From Pyropia yezoensis (taxonomy: Eukaryota; Rhodophyta; Bangiophyceae; Bangiales; Bangiaceae), in assembly GCA_009829735.1 (NCBI GenBank), contig CM020618.1, positions 37,548,894-37,612,893 on the forward strand: 64,000 bases of DNA. The letters are read 5' to 3'. The translations under genes and the position numbers were made by a program. Shown here in pieces: positions 20,058 to 30,972 of this stretch (its first letter is position 1; every line of letters starts with the position of its first letter). A model generated the notes under the pieces. That model made no database searches. It had not been told where the DNA came from and worked only from the letters and a program-made list of their open reading frames with translations.

Positions 20058-21867
20058 TCACCCACGGGCGTCTGGCGCCGTGGCCGCCGGCGCCCGCCTC
20101 GCCTCCCTTGCGGCGTCGCCTGCTCCCCCTGCCACTGCTGCTGCACCTCCGGCCGGTGCTCCCCTGCCGGCGGGTGCCACTGCCGCCGACGCCCCCGGCG
20201 CCACCGACGCCCCCGTCGCCGCCGCCGCCGCCGCCGCCGCCGCCGGGGCGGTGGCGGCCATGGCGGCACGCGCCGCCTGCCGCCGCGCCCGACGCCGGTC
20301 ATTGGCGCGCGCCGCGGCCACCCGGTTGGCCAGCTGCCGTGCCGTCGGCGGCGGCGCCGCCCCCGCCGCCGCCGTGGCGCGGCGGTGCCAGGGTGCGCGG
20401 GAGGCCCCCCCCGGAGTGGCCGCGCCGCACCCCCCCGGCGGGACGCTGCCGACACGCCCGCGGCCGCCGCTGCGGCCGCCGCGACCGCCAGAGCCGCCAC
20501 TGCCACTGCCGCTGCCGCTGCTGCCGCCGCTGGGGTGGGCCCTACCCGCGGTGGCGGGCGGGCCGTACACCCACCCCACCTGCCCCGCCTCGTCGAGGAG
20601 CCGCTGCACGAGGCGGGCCTTGAGGCTGCCCACCACCGCCGGCGGGGTCATCCCCACCGACGACCAGAGGGTGACCAGCGGCGTTGTGGGGGTGGGGGAC
20701 TTGGCGGTCATAGCGGCGGCTGCCGCGCCGGCGGTGGCGGCGGCGGCAGCGCCTCCCTCGTGGCCCCCACACACCGTCCACGCAAAAGACCCGTGCGTGC
20801 CGGCGCCCAGCAGGTGTGTCAGCACCGCACCAAAGCCCTTGTAGTCTACGGGGCTGGTGCACGCCGGGGAAGAGGCACCCGCGGTGGGCCGCCCGATCGG
20901 CAGGTGGGGGGTGGCGGCCGCGGGGGGCGGCGACGAAAGCCGCAAGGCGGCCAGCGGGATGCCATCCTCAAAGTCCACCCGGCGGGTGGGGGCGCCGGGC
21001 AGGGCGCCCGCCGCGGCCGGCGCGGCGAGCAGCGCGACGGTGGAGGAACGCCGGGCGGGGGCACCGCCCCCGCCACCCCCCCCGCCGGCGGTGATACCAA
21101 AGGACAGGGAATAGACGGCGCCGCCGCCGACTCCAGCGGGAGGGGAGCCGGCCCCAGCGGCAGCGGTCCACCCCCCGCCGCCCCCCCCCCATCCACCCCC
21201 CCCATCGCGGACGGCAGTAGCGGCGGGGGGGGGGCCGTCGAGACGGCGGGCACCCCCGTCGGTGGTGGCTCCAACGACCACCAACTCCCCCGCGTCCTCG
21301 TCCATGAGGAAGCGGCACGAGGGCGGGGGGGCCATGAAGGCGGGCGGCAGGGCCAGCGCCGCGGGAATGACCGTGGCGGTCGCCTCAAAGATGCCAAGCG
21401 TGTGGCCGTTGACTGACGACACGGGGATGAACTGGGGTGGGGGGGGGGGCGAGAGGGGACCACAGGAAGCAGGGGGAGATGGAGGCGGAGGGTGGTGAGG
21501 AGAGACGCCGCGCCATCCGCTGACCATTGGGACCACACAGGGGCGGTCAGTGGCAGGCCCAGGGTCGGGGCGGCGGCGTGCGGCCGCTCTTCCCGCTGCA
21601 AAGGAGAAAGAGAGAAGAGCACCGCGACCGACCGCGCCGGTCATCGGTCCCAAGCAGCAACAGCACAGTGACACGCTCTCGCACCGCCGCCCCCCCTCCC
21701 CCCCTCCACACACACAAACACGCAAGCGACAGTCCGTACCAGGCCATGAAACTCGACGGCGTGTCCCGTCTGGCAGGCCCCCCCCCCGCCCACAACGACC
21801 GTCCGGGTCAGCCCCACCGCCGCGTCGAGGGCGGCGACGGTCAGCGGCGGGGGTGGCAGTGGCGGCG

Positions 21868-21913
<46 letters not shown>

Positions 21914-22120
21914 CTGCGGCGGCGTCAGCGACGTGTGCGCCTGCCGTGGCAGGGGGGGCGGCGGCGGCGGCGGCGGCGGGGGTGGCGGCGGCGGGGACGA
22001 CGACGGCAGTGCCGGCGGCCCGGCGGCCCCCCCGCGGGCAGAGACGGGGGACAGCAGCCACGCCCGCGCCGCCGCGTCGGCGGCCAGGCGGCGCGCGGCC
22101 GGCAGCGGGGCAGCGTCCAT
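20058..22120 (-). CDS. Unidentified two-exon protein, about 584 residues
   Basis: Proposed exons on the minus strand: 22120-21740 (127 codons from ATG) and 21431-20058 (458 codons, TGA). The junction is phase 0, with donor GTACGG after ...VEFHGL and acceptor CCCCAG before FIPVSSVNGHTLG. The N-terminal exon has an Ala-rich segment and a Pro run of over 30 residues. Exon 2 has three protein-like islands: NGHTLGIFEATATVIPAAL, CRFLMDEDAGELVVVGA, and VDYKGFGAVLTHLLG followed by SFAWTVCGG. These are separated by Gly-rich linkers; the tail is Arg/Ala-rich. I do not recognise the family. A GGTGAGT at the stop could be another donor, so the 3' end is uncertain. Confidence 0.5.
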
Positions 22121-23422
22121 GGCAGCAGCGGGGAGAGGATGGTGGTGTGGGGGAGGTACGGGAGGGGGACAACAAGGCGCAAGCGAGCGGGGCGGAGCGC
22201 GCCCAGGGATGGCGCCGGCCAAGGGAAGAGGGGGGTGGGGGTGTGGCGGAGCGGGGACGGCCCGGCCACAGCCGAGCCGGCCAGTGGTGCCTCCTCCTTT
22301 TGAACATCCCCGCGACCGGGGGGCCTCGCCCGGGGCAGGTGCCCTCTTTGCCCATTGCCTGACCGGCCGAGGCGACGGCAAGCACACGGTCCGGGCCGGG
22401 GGGGGGGGGGGGGGGGGGGGGATCGCGGCGTTTCTATTTTTCTGTTGCTCCGACAGCCCACACAGTGGAGAAGGGCGGCCGGCAACGGAAAGAAAGGGAG
22501 TGTCAGGCCGTCGGGCGGGGCCCCCCCGTCGGATCCTTGCGCGCGGCGCGGGGCGCGGCGAGCCGGGCGGCGGGGGCCTCCCGGCGCTCGGGCGGTGGGG
22601 GCGTATTTTTAGACCCGGCGCAGCGGCAGGCGGCGGCAGCAGCGGCGGCGGCGGCGGCGCCGTTGGAGCTGTTGCGTGCGGGCGGGGCGGCAGGCGGGCG
22701 CGGCGGCAGGCGGGCGCGGTCTGGCCGTCGCGCCGCGATAGGTCTGCCACGGCGGTATGTACCCACAGCGGGGCGGTTGTGGCTGTGGGTGGCTGTGGCG
22801 GTGGTGGTGGTGGTGGTGGCGGTGGGGGTGGTACATATGTAACGGTAGTGGCTGTCATGACGGCGAGGGCCCCGCCGCCGCCGTCGTTGCACATGACTGT
22901 CACGCGCCCGCGGGCGAGGCAGACCCCTTTTCTTCTCCCTGTCCCCCTGTACATACATATGTATGTACATCCACGCATGCACACGGATTTGACGGGCACG
23001 GGTGGGGGGGGGGGGGGGTGCGGGAGGGGGGAAGGGGGGGGGGAGGAGGATAGGGGAGGGAAGCGGGGACTGCCCCGCCGACGGCACCCCGCACCCCCGT
23101 TGGCTCCACCAGGGCAGGCGAGCACGGCGCTCGCCACGGCAGCGGCGGCGGCGGACCCACCCGGTCGCCGCCGTCTGCCCGCTCGTGGCGGCGCGACATC
23201 GAATCGGCCGCCCGCGTTTTGCAACGTGACAGCCGACGCGATGAGATGGGGCCTCTCCCCAAACGAAATCGGCAGAACCCTCACGCTTTTCTTGTGCATC
23301 GCTGGGCGCCGCGCGCCTCGTCCTCCCCCCCCCGCCACCCCGCCATCCCCGCACCAATACCACATCACCACATCACCTCCCCCCCCCCCCCTCCCCCCCT
23401 CTCTCACACTCCCTCCTGCCTG
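22121..23422. other. Spacer between two minus-strand genes
   Basis: Contains a run of about 20 G (22401-22420), a G-rich block (23003-23046), a short GTGG/TGG microsatellite (about 22795-22830) and a TACATA-rich palindrome (about 22948-22968). No gene is supported. Confidence 0.4.
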
Positions 23423-25087
23423 TTACTCACCCGTGTCGGCAGCTGCGGTGGCGTCGGGCCCAAACAGCACCTCCATCCGCCGCCACATCTCGGCAAAGCT
23501 CAGCAGCGACGCCAGCTCCACCGCCGCCCGCGGGGACGCCACCGCCAGCAGCTCGCTCACCACCGCCCCGCGCACCCGCTCCGTGCCGCCCGCCGCGGCA
23601 AGCACCACCGCCCGGGCGGCGGCCAGCCGGGCCGTGCCGCCGCCGTCACCGCCGCCACCCGTGGCGCCATTGCCATTGACGGCGCCAACGGCTGTGGCGC
23701 CCCCACCGGGGGAGGGGGCGGCCGCCCAGGCGGCCGTCTCGGCAGCCACCGTGCCCTCGTTCCGCCCCGACGCCCGGGCGCCCAGCGTGATGGCCGCGGC
23801 GGCCAGGGGCGGGCAGCCGGTGGCGTCACCAAACACGTACAGCAGGCGCGCGCGGTCCGACGCCGACCACGATCGCGTCCACGCCTCCCCCCCCGCCTCG
23901 TCGGCGTCCCCACCGCCGGCACCCCCGCCGTCGGCCGAGCCCACCCCCGCCGTCACGTTCTCGCGGAGGCCAAAACAAAAGGCGCGCGCCAGCCGCACCC
24001 CCGACAGGCGGTCCAAAAAGGGACACGCCCCCGCCCCGAGTGCCCCGTCCACCCACCCCCGAAGGCCCGCCACGGATATGGGTAGCCCAGAGTAGAGGTG
24101 GGCCTCGACAAACTGGCCCCGCACCGCCGCGGGCATGGTCGCCAGCATGCCGCCCGCCGCGCGGAGGGCGCTGCCCGCAGCGGCGGCTAGGCCAAAGACG
24201 CCCCACGGAGCGGGCGCGGGGGCCGCGCCGTCCGTGGCGCCCGTTTCCATGGCCGCCGCGTTGACGTGGTGCTCCCCGGGCACCCAGCCGCCGCCGCCGT
24301 CCCCGTTGCTAACGCCACCGCCACCGCCGCTCGGGACGGCGGGGAGGACCTCCATGGCAAACCGCTGGGACTGCTCCTCCAGGACCACCCCCATGCAGTC
24401 CATGACCGTGTTGAGGGCGCCCGCAAACGCAACGACGCCGCCGAGGCCCTCAATGGCGGCGGCGCCCATGCCCGCGGCGGCCAGCTGCGCCGCCGCCGCC
24501 CGCACCACCGCCGCATCGCCGGCGGTCATTGGCCGCACCACCGCCGCGCGAGCATACGCCACGACCGCCGCAGAGAGGGCGTCGGGCGTCGCGGCAGACG
24601 CCGCCGCTGCCGCCGCCGCCGCCGCCCCGTCCTTCCCCGCCACCTCCTTTTGGGCAGCCGGGGGGGCGGCGCCGAGGGCGGCCGCGTCCGCGGCCGCCGA
24701 CGGGCCACCCGCCCCTCCCTCGGCGGCGGGCCCGCGGAGCATGTCCCCAAAGCCCGCCGCGTGGGCGGTGCAGTAGTCACAGTGGAAGGCGGCCGAGGCA
24801 GCGAGGAAGCCCAGCCGCCGCGCCGCCGGCGACAATGAGCCCGGCAGGCGCATGTCCACGGCGGGAACGCCAAAGCAGCGGGCAAAGAGGCCCACGTGGG
24901 TGGACAGCGCCGGCCGGGGGGCAATGCCCAGGGTGGGGTAGAAGGAGGGGGGGTGGCCGAGGAAGCGCGCGGTCATGGTTTGGTAGGGCGCGTACGTGGC
25001 GTAGGCAGACGGGGCGGCCGCGGACTCGGAGACCGCCGCCATGAGGGTCACATCGTCAGGGGAGGGGGGGAGCCGGCAAGCCGCCAT
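23423..25087 (-). CDS. AhpD/carboxymuconolactone-decarboxylase-like protein, about 554 residues
   Basis: Start chosen at ATG 25087 (MAACRLPPSPDDVTLM), because the open frame upstream is low-complexity and a G run sits at 25096-25113. Residues about 80-130 match an AhpD-like fold: RLGFLAASAAFHCDYCTAHAAG, where the CxxC and following His are the peroxidatic/redox motif of the alkylhydroperoxidase D family. A second related half (LPISVAGLRGWVDGALG ... RARLLYVFGDATGC) lacks an obvious CxxC, so only one half is likely redox-active. AhpD domains are about 110-180 residues, so this is a two-half protein swollen by Ala/Gly linkers. The stop codon lies inside a perfect donor-like GGTGAGTAA; an extra 3' exon cannot be excluded. 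Substrate unknown. Confidence 0.72.
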   Translation of the reverse strand: MAACRLPPSPDDVTLMAAVSESAAAPSAYATYAPYQTMTARFLGHPPSFYPTLGIAPRPALSTHVGLFARCFGVPAVDMRLPGSLSPAARRLGFLAASAAFHCDYCTAHAAGFGDMLRGPAAEGGAGGPSAAADAAALGAAPPAAQKEVAGKDGAAAAAAAAASAATPDALSAAVVAYARAAVVRPMTAGDAAVVRAAAAQLAAAGMGAAAIEGLGGVVAFAGALNTVMDCMGVVLEEQSQRFAMEVLPAVPSGGGGGVSNGDGGGGWVPGEHHVNAAAMETGATDGAAPAPAPWGVFGLAAAAGSALRAAGGMLATMPAAVRGQFVEAHLYSGLPISVAGLRGWVDGALGAGACPFLDRLSGVRLARAFCFGLRENVTAGVGSADGGGAGGGDADEAGGEAWTRSWSASDRARLLYVFGDATGCPPLAAAAITLGARASGRNEGTVAAETAAWAAAPSPGGGATAVGAVNGNGATGGGGDGGGTARLAAARAVVLAAAGGTERVRGAVVSELLAVASPRAAVELASLLSFAEMWRRMEVLFGPDATAAADTGE

Positions 25088-28000
25088 GGTGGGCAGCGGG
25101 GGGGGGGGGGGGGGAGAGAAGATGCGGGGGAAGGGACAGGGAGGGAAAGGCGTGCGGAGGAGTGGGGAAGAGGAGTGGGAAGGAGGAGGTGGGGGGGGGC
25201 AAGGTGAAACGAGACGGCGCGGGGGTTGGCGTCCTTGGTCGCAGAGAGCGCACCGGGAGGAGAGGGGGGTGTGAAGGCGGGTGCAACGGCGAGGGCGGCG
25301 GCGTTCCTCGACGCCGCGCGCAGACAAGAGCGGGGGGGTGGAGACGGAGAGGGGGCGAGGGGATTGCGCAGCTGGCCGCACGGAGCGCCCCCGCGGGGGG
25401 GTGGGGTGGGCAACGCGCCAAACGTCGACGAGGTGCGTGACCCCGCGGTTGCGTGACCCGACGGTTTGGTTGTGTGCGCCAAGAACGGCGGGGCCGCTGG
25501 CAGCCAGCGCACCGGCGAGGCCAAGGGAATGCGCGGCAAGGGAGGGCGGGGGGTGAGGTGGAGGTTCACGGCGTGCGTGTGTAAACGACAAACACGAGCG
25601 TGCAGGGCAATCTATGGGTGAGTGGCGAGAAGAGGTGATTGGGGGGGGGGGAATGCGGCAACTGCCCAAATGGCCACGAGCCGGGGGGTGCCGGATTCCT
25701 GCCGCCGCGCCCCCCGTTGCGCACACCTGCCGTGGGGGGGGCCTGTGGGCCCACTGCCATCGGTTCACGCCCGCCGGGACGCCGCCCGATCCGGCTGTCG
25801 ACCAGATCCGCGCGGGAAAGGGAAAGAAAAAAAGTCCAGTGACTCACGCGAGAGGGATCGTCTCCTAGACGTGCCATCTGGCGACTTCCTTGGATACTGA
25901 TTGCTCTTCGCGGAAACCTTAAATAACGCGCTGGGACCGTCAGGGTTCTCGCCAATGAATAAACCCTTGAAAAATCGCTCGGTGTGGGACGCCCCGGGGC
26001 CTGGCAGGCTGCGGTTTTTTGTCTCACGTCGTCGTGAGACCTCGAAGCTATTGGCCAATGGGAGGCAGGACGCGTGAACGAGGCTCGCCGTCTCGTCGTT
26101 CGAGCTTCTAAGTCCCCCACGCGCAAGGGCCCACGTCGGAAATGCATTGGCACTAGCGGTCAGTACCCAGCTAAGTGCCAGCGGGAGGACACGATCTCGG
26201 CCCCAGCGGACGATCTGTCGACTCTGCGCTGCTCGTGGCCAGACGTGCTCGCTTCGTCCATGACGACGGCGGGGGCGGAGCTGGTCGCGCCCGCCCGCAC
26301 CGCGGACGCCGCCCACAAACAAGATTGGCACTGGTGGGGGGGGCGCCTGGGCGACCTGATCTCATGCCCGTTCTCACCCGCCGTGGCGGCGGCGGCGGCG
26401 GTGGCGGCGGCGGCGGCGCTCGTGGTGGTGGCCCCCACCAGGAGACGGCGGCGGCGGCGTTGGTCGCCCGGCGCAGGCGGGGAACCGACGGGCGCGACTA
26501 CATCGCAGCCGGGGGGGTGGCAGCCCGCCGGTAGGTGCCCCCCGCGCCCCCGCACCCAGGGCGACGGCCACCCGCCTGGCACCATCGTGGCGCCCACGAC
26601 CACTATGTCACCGCAGTCGGGGAGGTGACGGCCGGCCGGGAGGTGCCCACCGTGCCGCTGCACCCAGGAGGACGACGGCCACTCGCCTGGCACCATTGGG
26701 GTGCCGCCGACCGCTTCGACACCACAGCCGGGGGGTTAATGGTCGGCCGGTAGGTGCCTCCCGCGCCGCCGCACCCAGGCGGCGACGGCCCCCCACCCGG
26801 CACCATCGGGGCCCCGGCGACCACTACAACACCGCAGCCGGGAAGGTGATGGCCTGCCGGCAGGTGCCCACAACGCAGCCGCACCCAGGGCGGGACGGCC
26901 GCAGCTCGACGGCAGCCGGGGAGGTGACGGCCCGCGGCCAGATGCCCACCACGCCGCGGCACCCAGAAGGGAACGGCCACCCGCCCGGCACCCTCGGGGC
27001 GCCGCCGACCACTACGACGCCACAGCCGGGGGCGTGACGGCCGTCAGGCAGGTGCCCACCGCATCGCCGCATCCACGGGGCGACGGCTACCTCCCTGCAC
27101 CCTCGCGGCGCCGCTACGACACGGCAGCCCGGGTGATGACGGCCCACCGCCAGTTTACCGCCGCGCCGCCACACTCAGGGAGCGACGGCCACCCGCCCTG
27201 CACCAGCGGGGCGCCGCGGGCGGCGACCACATTTCAGCCCGTGGGCCGCCGGCCCGCCGCCAGGTGGCCGCCGCGTCGCCGCGCCCAGGTGAGTCATCCC
27301 CGCCCAGCACTGCGGCGTCCATGTGTGCTCTGCAGACGTCTGCTGCCAGCCAGAAAGCAGGCCGGTCCGGGCGGCACCGCCCCACACTCCGAATGGTGGC
27401 CGTCGCAGCCACTGCAGCCGGCCCGCGACGGCGCCGCGGGCCGCTGGCGGCGGGCACCACGGGCGGCTGGCGGCGGACGCCGCGGGTGACTGGCAGTCGC
27501 CGGCCCCGCGACCTCGCACCTTTGCGGCATTCCAATTGCGACGCAACACAATTCCCATTCCCTTGTTCGACCTCGATCCCATTCACTTCATCACGCGCTA
27601 CACGCGCGACTGGCGGCCTCGTGGGTGGCATGGTATCTCTCTGCAGCTGGCGACCAAAGTAATAGAACGCCGCATTATTCGCGAACAGAGCCTGCATAAA
27701 AAGCGACTAAAACTCCGCATTCGCCAGGGTGCAGGTGTTCGTGACGATCTCTTTGTGGTGGTTTCTCTTTGAAGCAGCAGTGCCGGCCTCATTGCGACGG
27801 TTGCGGCGGCGCGAGGCGCGGCAGGAAGCCGACCTGGGCCGTCCAGGCTGGACGAGAAAAGCGTCTGGTTGCGATTGGCTGCGCGCGCCGAGCGTAGAAA
27901 CGGGCGTGCAAACTGCCCCTACGAACCGATCGCGCAGACGGTGCCACTGAACTGTATTGTGGGTGGAGAAGCGCCAACGCCGTGCCGACGGCAAACGGCC

Positions 28001-28709
28001 GGCGTCAATACACGCTACACGCTGGATGGGCAGGGAATGGGGTGTATTTACCAACAAGACCACTTGCCTCCTCTCTCATGTACAGTGCATACCCCCTGGA
28101 CACCACAGTGACGGTATCGCGAGGCGGGAGAGGACCTGCCACCACCACGTGTTGTTTTGCAGCGCAAGAGGGCAAGGAAGGGGGGGGCCGGGCAACGGCC
28201 TCGGCAAACGGGGAGGAGGGGGGAGGATGGGCGACGGCCACAGCCAACCGGCCGCAGGGTGGGACAGCGACGGCCACGGCAAAAGGGCGGAAGGGGGGAT
28301 GCGGGGATGGCCAGGGCAACGGACGGGCAGGAGAGCGATAGCCAGGGCAAAGGCGTAGAAGGGAGAGACACCGGCCAGTCCCGCAGACAGTGGGATCCAG
28401 CCGTGGTGAACTCGTGCAGCAGACGACCTGGGCATCGAGCGTGGCCACCACCCCTGCCGTTGCCGCCGCTCACCGCTGGGACCACCCTCCCCAGTCGCCC
28501 TTCCTTCCTATATGGTGACCGAGGCAGAAACCACCGGGTGGGGGGTAGACGTGGGGAAGAAAATCGCGCGAAGAGACGCCGAGGACAGAAGACCCAGCGA
28601 TGAAGAAGGGGAATCACCGATCGGTAAGTGGTTCGCCACTCTTCAGCAGCATGGCAGCTGCCAGGGGGTGCTGGTAATGGCACGGCGCCAGGCGTCCCTT
28701 TCTCCAGGC
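25088..28709. other. Long spacer containing a minisatellite
   Basis: Apart from the 110-bp repeat listed separately, this stretch holds a G run just upstream of the AhpD-like gene, balanced sequence with short A/T runs at about 25900-26050 and 27530-27760, and a G/A-rich low-complexity block at about 28160-28345. No protein family, RNA gene or clear promoter was recognised. Confidence 0.4.
26440..27300. repeat. Degenerate 110-bp minisatellite, about eight units
   Basis: The anchor AGGTGCCCACCGCGCC recurs at about 26530, 26641, 26752, 26862, 26940, 27050, 27148 and 27261. Most spacings are 110-111 bases; one is 78 and one about 98. Each unit also carries a CACCCAGG...CGACGGCCACCCGCC stretch and GACCACTAC...CACCGCAGCCGGGG. 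Units are perhaps 75-85 % alike, so the array is not very recent. Confidence 0.8.
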
Positions 28710-30227
28710 TTACCCACGCACCGACCACATCCCCTCCCACCGCACATAGGGCACCACGTGAGCACCCCGGTTGAGGCCGCCGTCAAAGTAAAGGACGTCC
28801 CCAACCACCACCCCGCCAAGGCTGGCCTCATCAACCGTTCCCAGCGCCTCCTGGCCGGGGGCAAGCAGCGCCGCCGCCGCGGGGTGGGCCGTGTCAAGCA
28901 CGGCGATGACGCCGCCAGGCCCGGCAGCGTCGCCATTGGTGTCGTTACCCTCGCCGCCGCCGCTGCCCCCGTCGGCGTCTGTCCACCAGGCCGGCCCGAC
29001 GGGCACGGCTGCCGCTGCAGCCACCGCCGCCGACGGCGGTGGGCACACCCACAGCACGTTGCGGGTGTCACGGGTGCGGGGGGTCCAGCGTAGGGGGCTC
29101 CCTGCCTGGCACCAGCCGAGGCGGTGGGGAAAGGCGTCGTCGCAGGTGGCGGCGGGGTACTCGGCAGCGTGGAAGAGCAGCGCCACCACCGGCGGGGTGG
29201 GGGAGGGTGGGAGGGCGGCCGTCGGCCCGGCGACCTGCGCGGGGGCGGCGCCGCACGGTCGGACCCCCCCCGGGAGCACCACCACGTGCGCGTGGTGCAG
29301 GCAGTAGCGGCTGAGGGTGGCGGCGGGCGCCGACGGGGGAACCGCGCTGCCGCCGCCGCCACCGCCGCCGCTGCCGCCGCAGACGGACGCTCCGTCGCCA
29401 CACGCGCAGCGCGGCACACGGGTGGCCGCCACGGCACGGAAGAGGGCGGCCACGTGGGCGTGGACCGCCCACCCTCGCGGGCGGTAGACGCCCTCCGCGG
29501 ATGGGAAGAGCAGGCACCGCCCGTGGGGGTACACCGCGTGGGGGTGCGGCGACAGGAGCCCCCGCCACAGGCTGGGCCCGGTTAAGACGCCGCCCCGCCC
29601 GCCGTCTACCGTGTTGTCCCACGAGTCACGCCCATTGCTGGCGGCGGCGGCAGCGGCGGTGGCGGTGGCTGTGGTGGCGACATCGGCTGCGGCGGTAGCG
29701 ACATTGGCGGCGGCAGTGGCGACATCGGCGGCGGCAGGGCGCGGCGGTACCACCGCCGCCCCGACCGTGGCGGCGAGGCGCGCCCAAGAGGCGGCCGCGG
29801 TGGGTGACAGCGGCGGCGCCGCGGCGACCGCCGCCACCCCCTGCACCTGCCCCCCCGGCTCGGCCACCGCCAGTCGTTCCAGCAGCACAGCTGCCGCCGC
29901 GGCTGCACCGTCGCCGCCCCCCACACCGCGGTCAAAGGCGTTCCAGGCAGGGACAGAAGAAGGCGACCGCCCCAACGCCGCTGTCACCGCTCCCCGCACC
30001 GACGGCGCGCATGCGTGGCGGCGGCCGCCACGGGCGGCTACCGTCGCCACGTCGCGCAGCCGCCGCTGGGCGGCACAAAAAGCCGCTGCCCACGACTCGG
30101 CTGCCGCCGCGTCGCTTCTCCGCCGCGCTGCCGCTGCCGCCAAGGCACGCGCCAGCGGGGAGGAGGCCCATGCGGGCAGGGCGCGGGGCCATCCCCCTCG
30201 GGGGCGATAGGCGGGGGATAACCCCAT
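28710..30227 (-). CDS. Unidentified protein, about 505 residues
   Basis: Start proposed at ATG 30227 (MGLSPAYRPRGG), because a TATA-like box lies about 180 bases upstream and the leader is Arg/Ala-rich like an organellar presequence. The middle is Ala-rich with a repeated ATAAADVAT motif. The C-terminal third looks globular: RYCLHHAHVVVLPGG, HRLGWCQAG, DTRNVLWVCPP, GVIAVLDTAHPAAAALL and GDVLYFDGG...VPYVRWEGMW. I do not recognise the family. The stop follows GTGCGTGGGTAAG, which could also be a splice donor, so a further exon downstream is possible. It is divergent from the Brr2 gene. Confidence 0.5.
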   Translation of the reverse strand: MGLSPAYRPRGGWPRALPAWASSPLARALAAAAARRRSDAAAAESWAAAFCAAQRRLRDVATVAARGGRRHACAPSVRGAVTAALGRSPSSVPAWNAFDRGVGGGDGAAAAAAVLLERLAVAEPGGQVQGVAAVAAAPPLSPTAAASWARLAATVGAAVVPPRPAAADVATAAANVATAAADVATTATATAAAAAASNGRDSWDNTVDGGRGGVLTGPSLWRGLLSPHPHAVYPHGRCLLFPSAEGVYRPRGWAVHAHVAALFRAVAATRVPRCACGDGASVCGGSGGGGGGGSAVPPSAPAATLSRYCLHHAHVVVLPGGVRPCGAAPAQVAGPTAALPPSPTPPVVALLFHAAEYPAATCDDAFPHRLGWCQAGSPLRWTPRTRDTRNVLWVCPPPSAAVAAAAAVPVGPAWWTDADGGSGGGEGNDTNGDAAGPGGVIAVLDTAHPAAAALLAPGQEALGTVDEASLGGVVVGDVLYFDGGLNRGAHVVPYVRWEGMWSVRG

Positions 30228-30404
30228 CAAGGGGGACGGGAGCGGGGGGGGGGAGGCGCCACGGGCTCCCGCCACCGTAGCCGCCGCCACAGCGCCAGCG
30301 TGCGGCAGCCTGCAGACACTGGCAGCGGCTGCCGCGGTGGGGCGCGCAGCGCGACTGGCACTGCGCGGCTGGAGTGTGCCACTTGAGGGCAGATACGGGT
30401 GGAG

Positions 30405-30416
30405 CAAGAGGCCTAT
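30405..30416 (-). promoter_or_regulatory. TATA-like box for the minus-strand gene
   Basis: On the minus strand the sequence reads GTGTATATAGGC, a good TATA match in a region of over 65 % GC, about 180 bases before the chosen start codon. The adjoining 30228-30972 is the divergent intergenic region shared with Brr2. Confidence 0.45.
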
Positions 30417-30972
30417 ATACACCACCCCGTGAGGCCGGCGCGGCTGTTTCAGAAACACGGTGCTCTGCGGACTGCCGAGGGGGCGATGCGGCCGCTTCGC
30501 CCTCCCCTCGGAAGTGCCTGTCAGTGCCCAGCGGCAGGCCAGCGTTGAGCTTGTGCCCATGCCCTGCTTGGAGGAAGGGCAGCTATTTAGCCAGCATGAT
30601 GCAGGGTTGGCCGCGCATTGCCACGTGCCATGTGGCGCGGGAGCCGGGTATTCAGCTTTAGTACGCTCACTCAACAGGACAATGCACGTGGCCAGTATGT
30701 GAAATATGCGCTCTTCGCACTTAATTCTTTGGAGTTTCTGAAAAGCACCAGCGACAGAGATGACTTCGTCTTGACGCGCGTCGTCGACGTGCCTGCCCCT
30801 AACGAAGTTCCGCTTGCCCAGGCGACTTTGCCGTGTCGATTCGTACCCGACCAGAGCTGCTCTGATAGCTGGCCATCCTTTGCATCCCTGTGTGCATGCT
30901 TGAGACAGCCATCAGTCGCCCTTGGCTGCTTGCTTGCTTTTCCTGGTGCTCTTCGCTGTTCGTCTCGGCGAC

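Noticed and set aside
21840-22010. Gly/Ala/Pro-rich frames in several phases
   Set aside because: Only the minus-strand phase joins a good splice pair; the rest are shadows of a GGC repeat.
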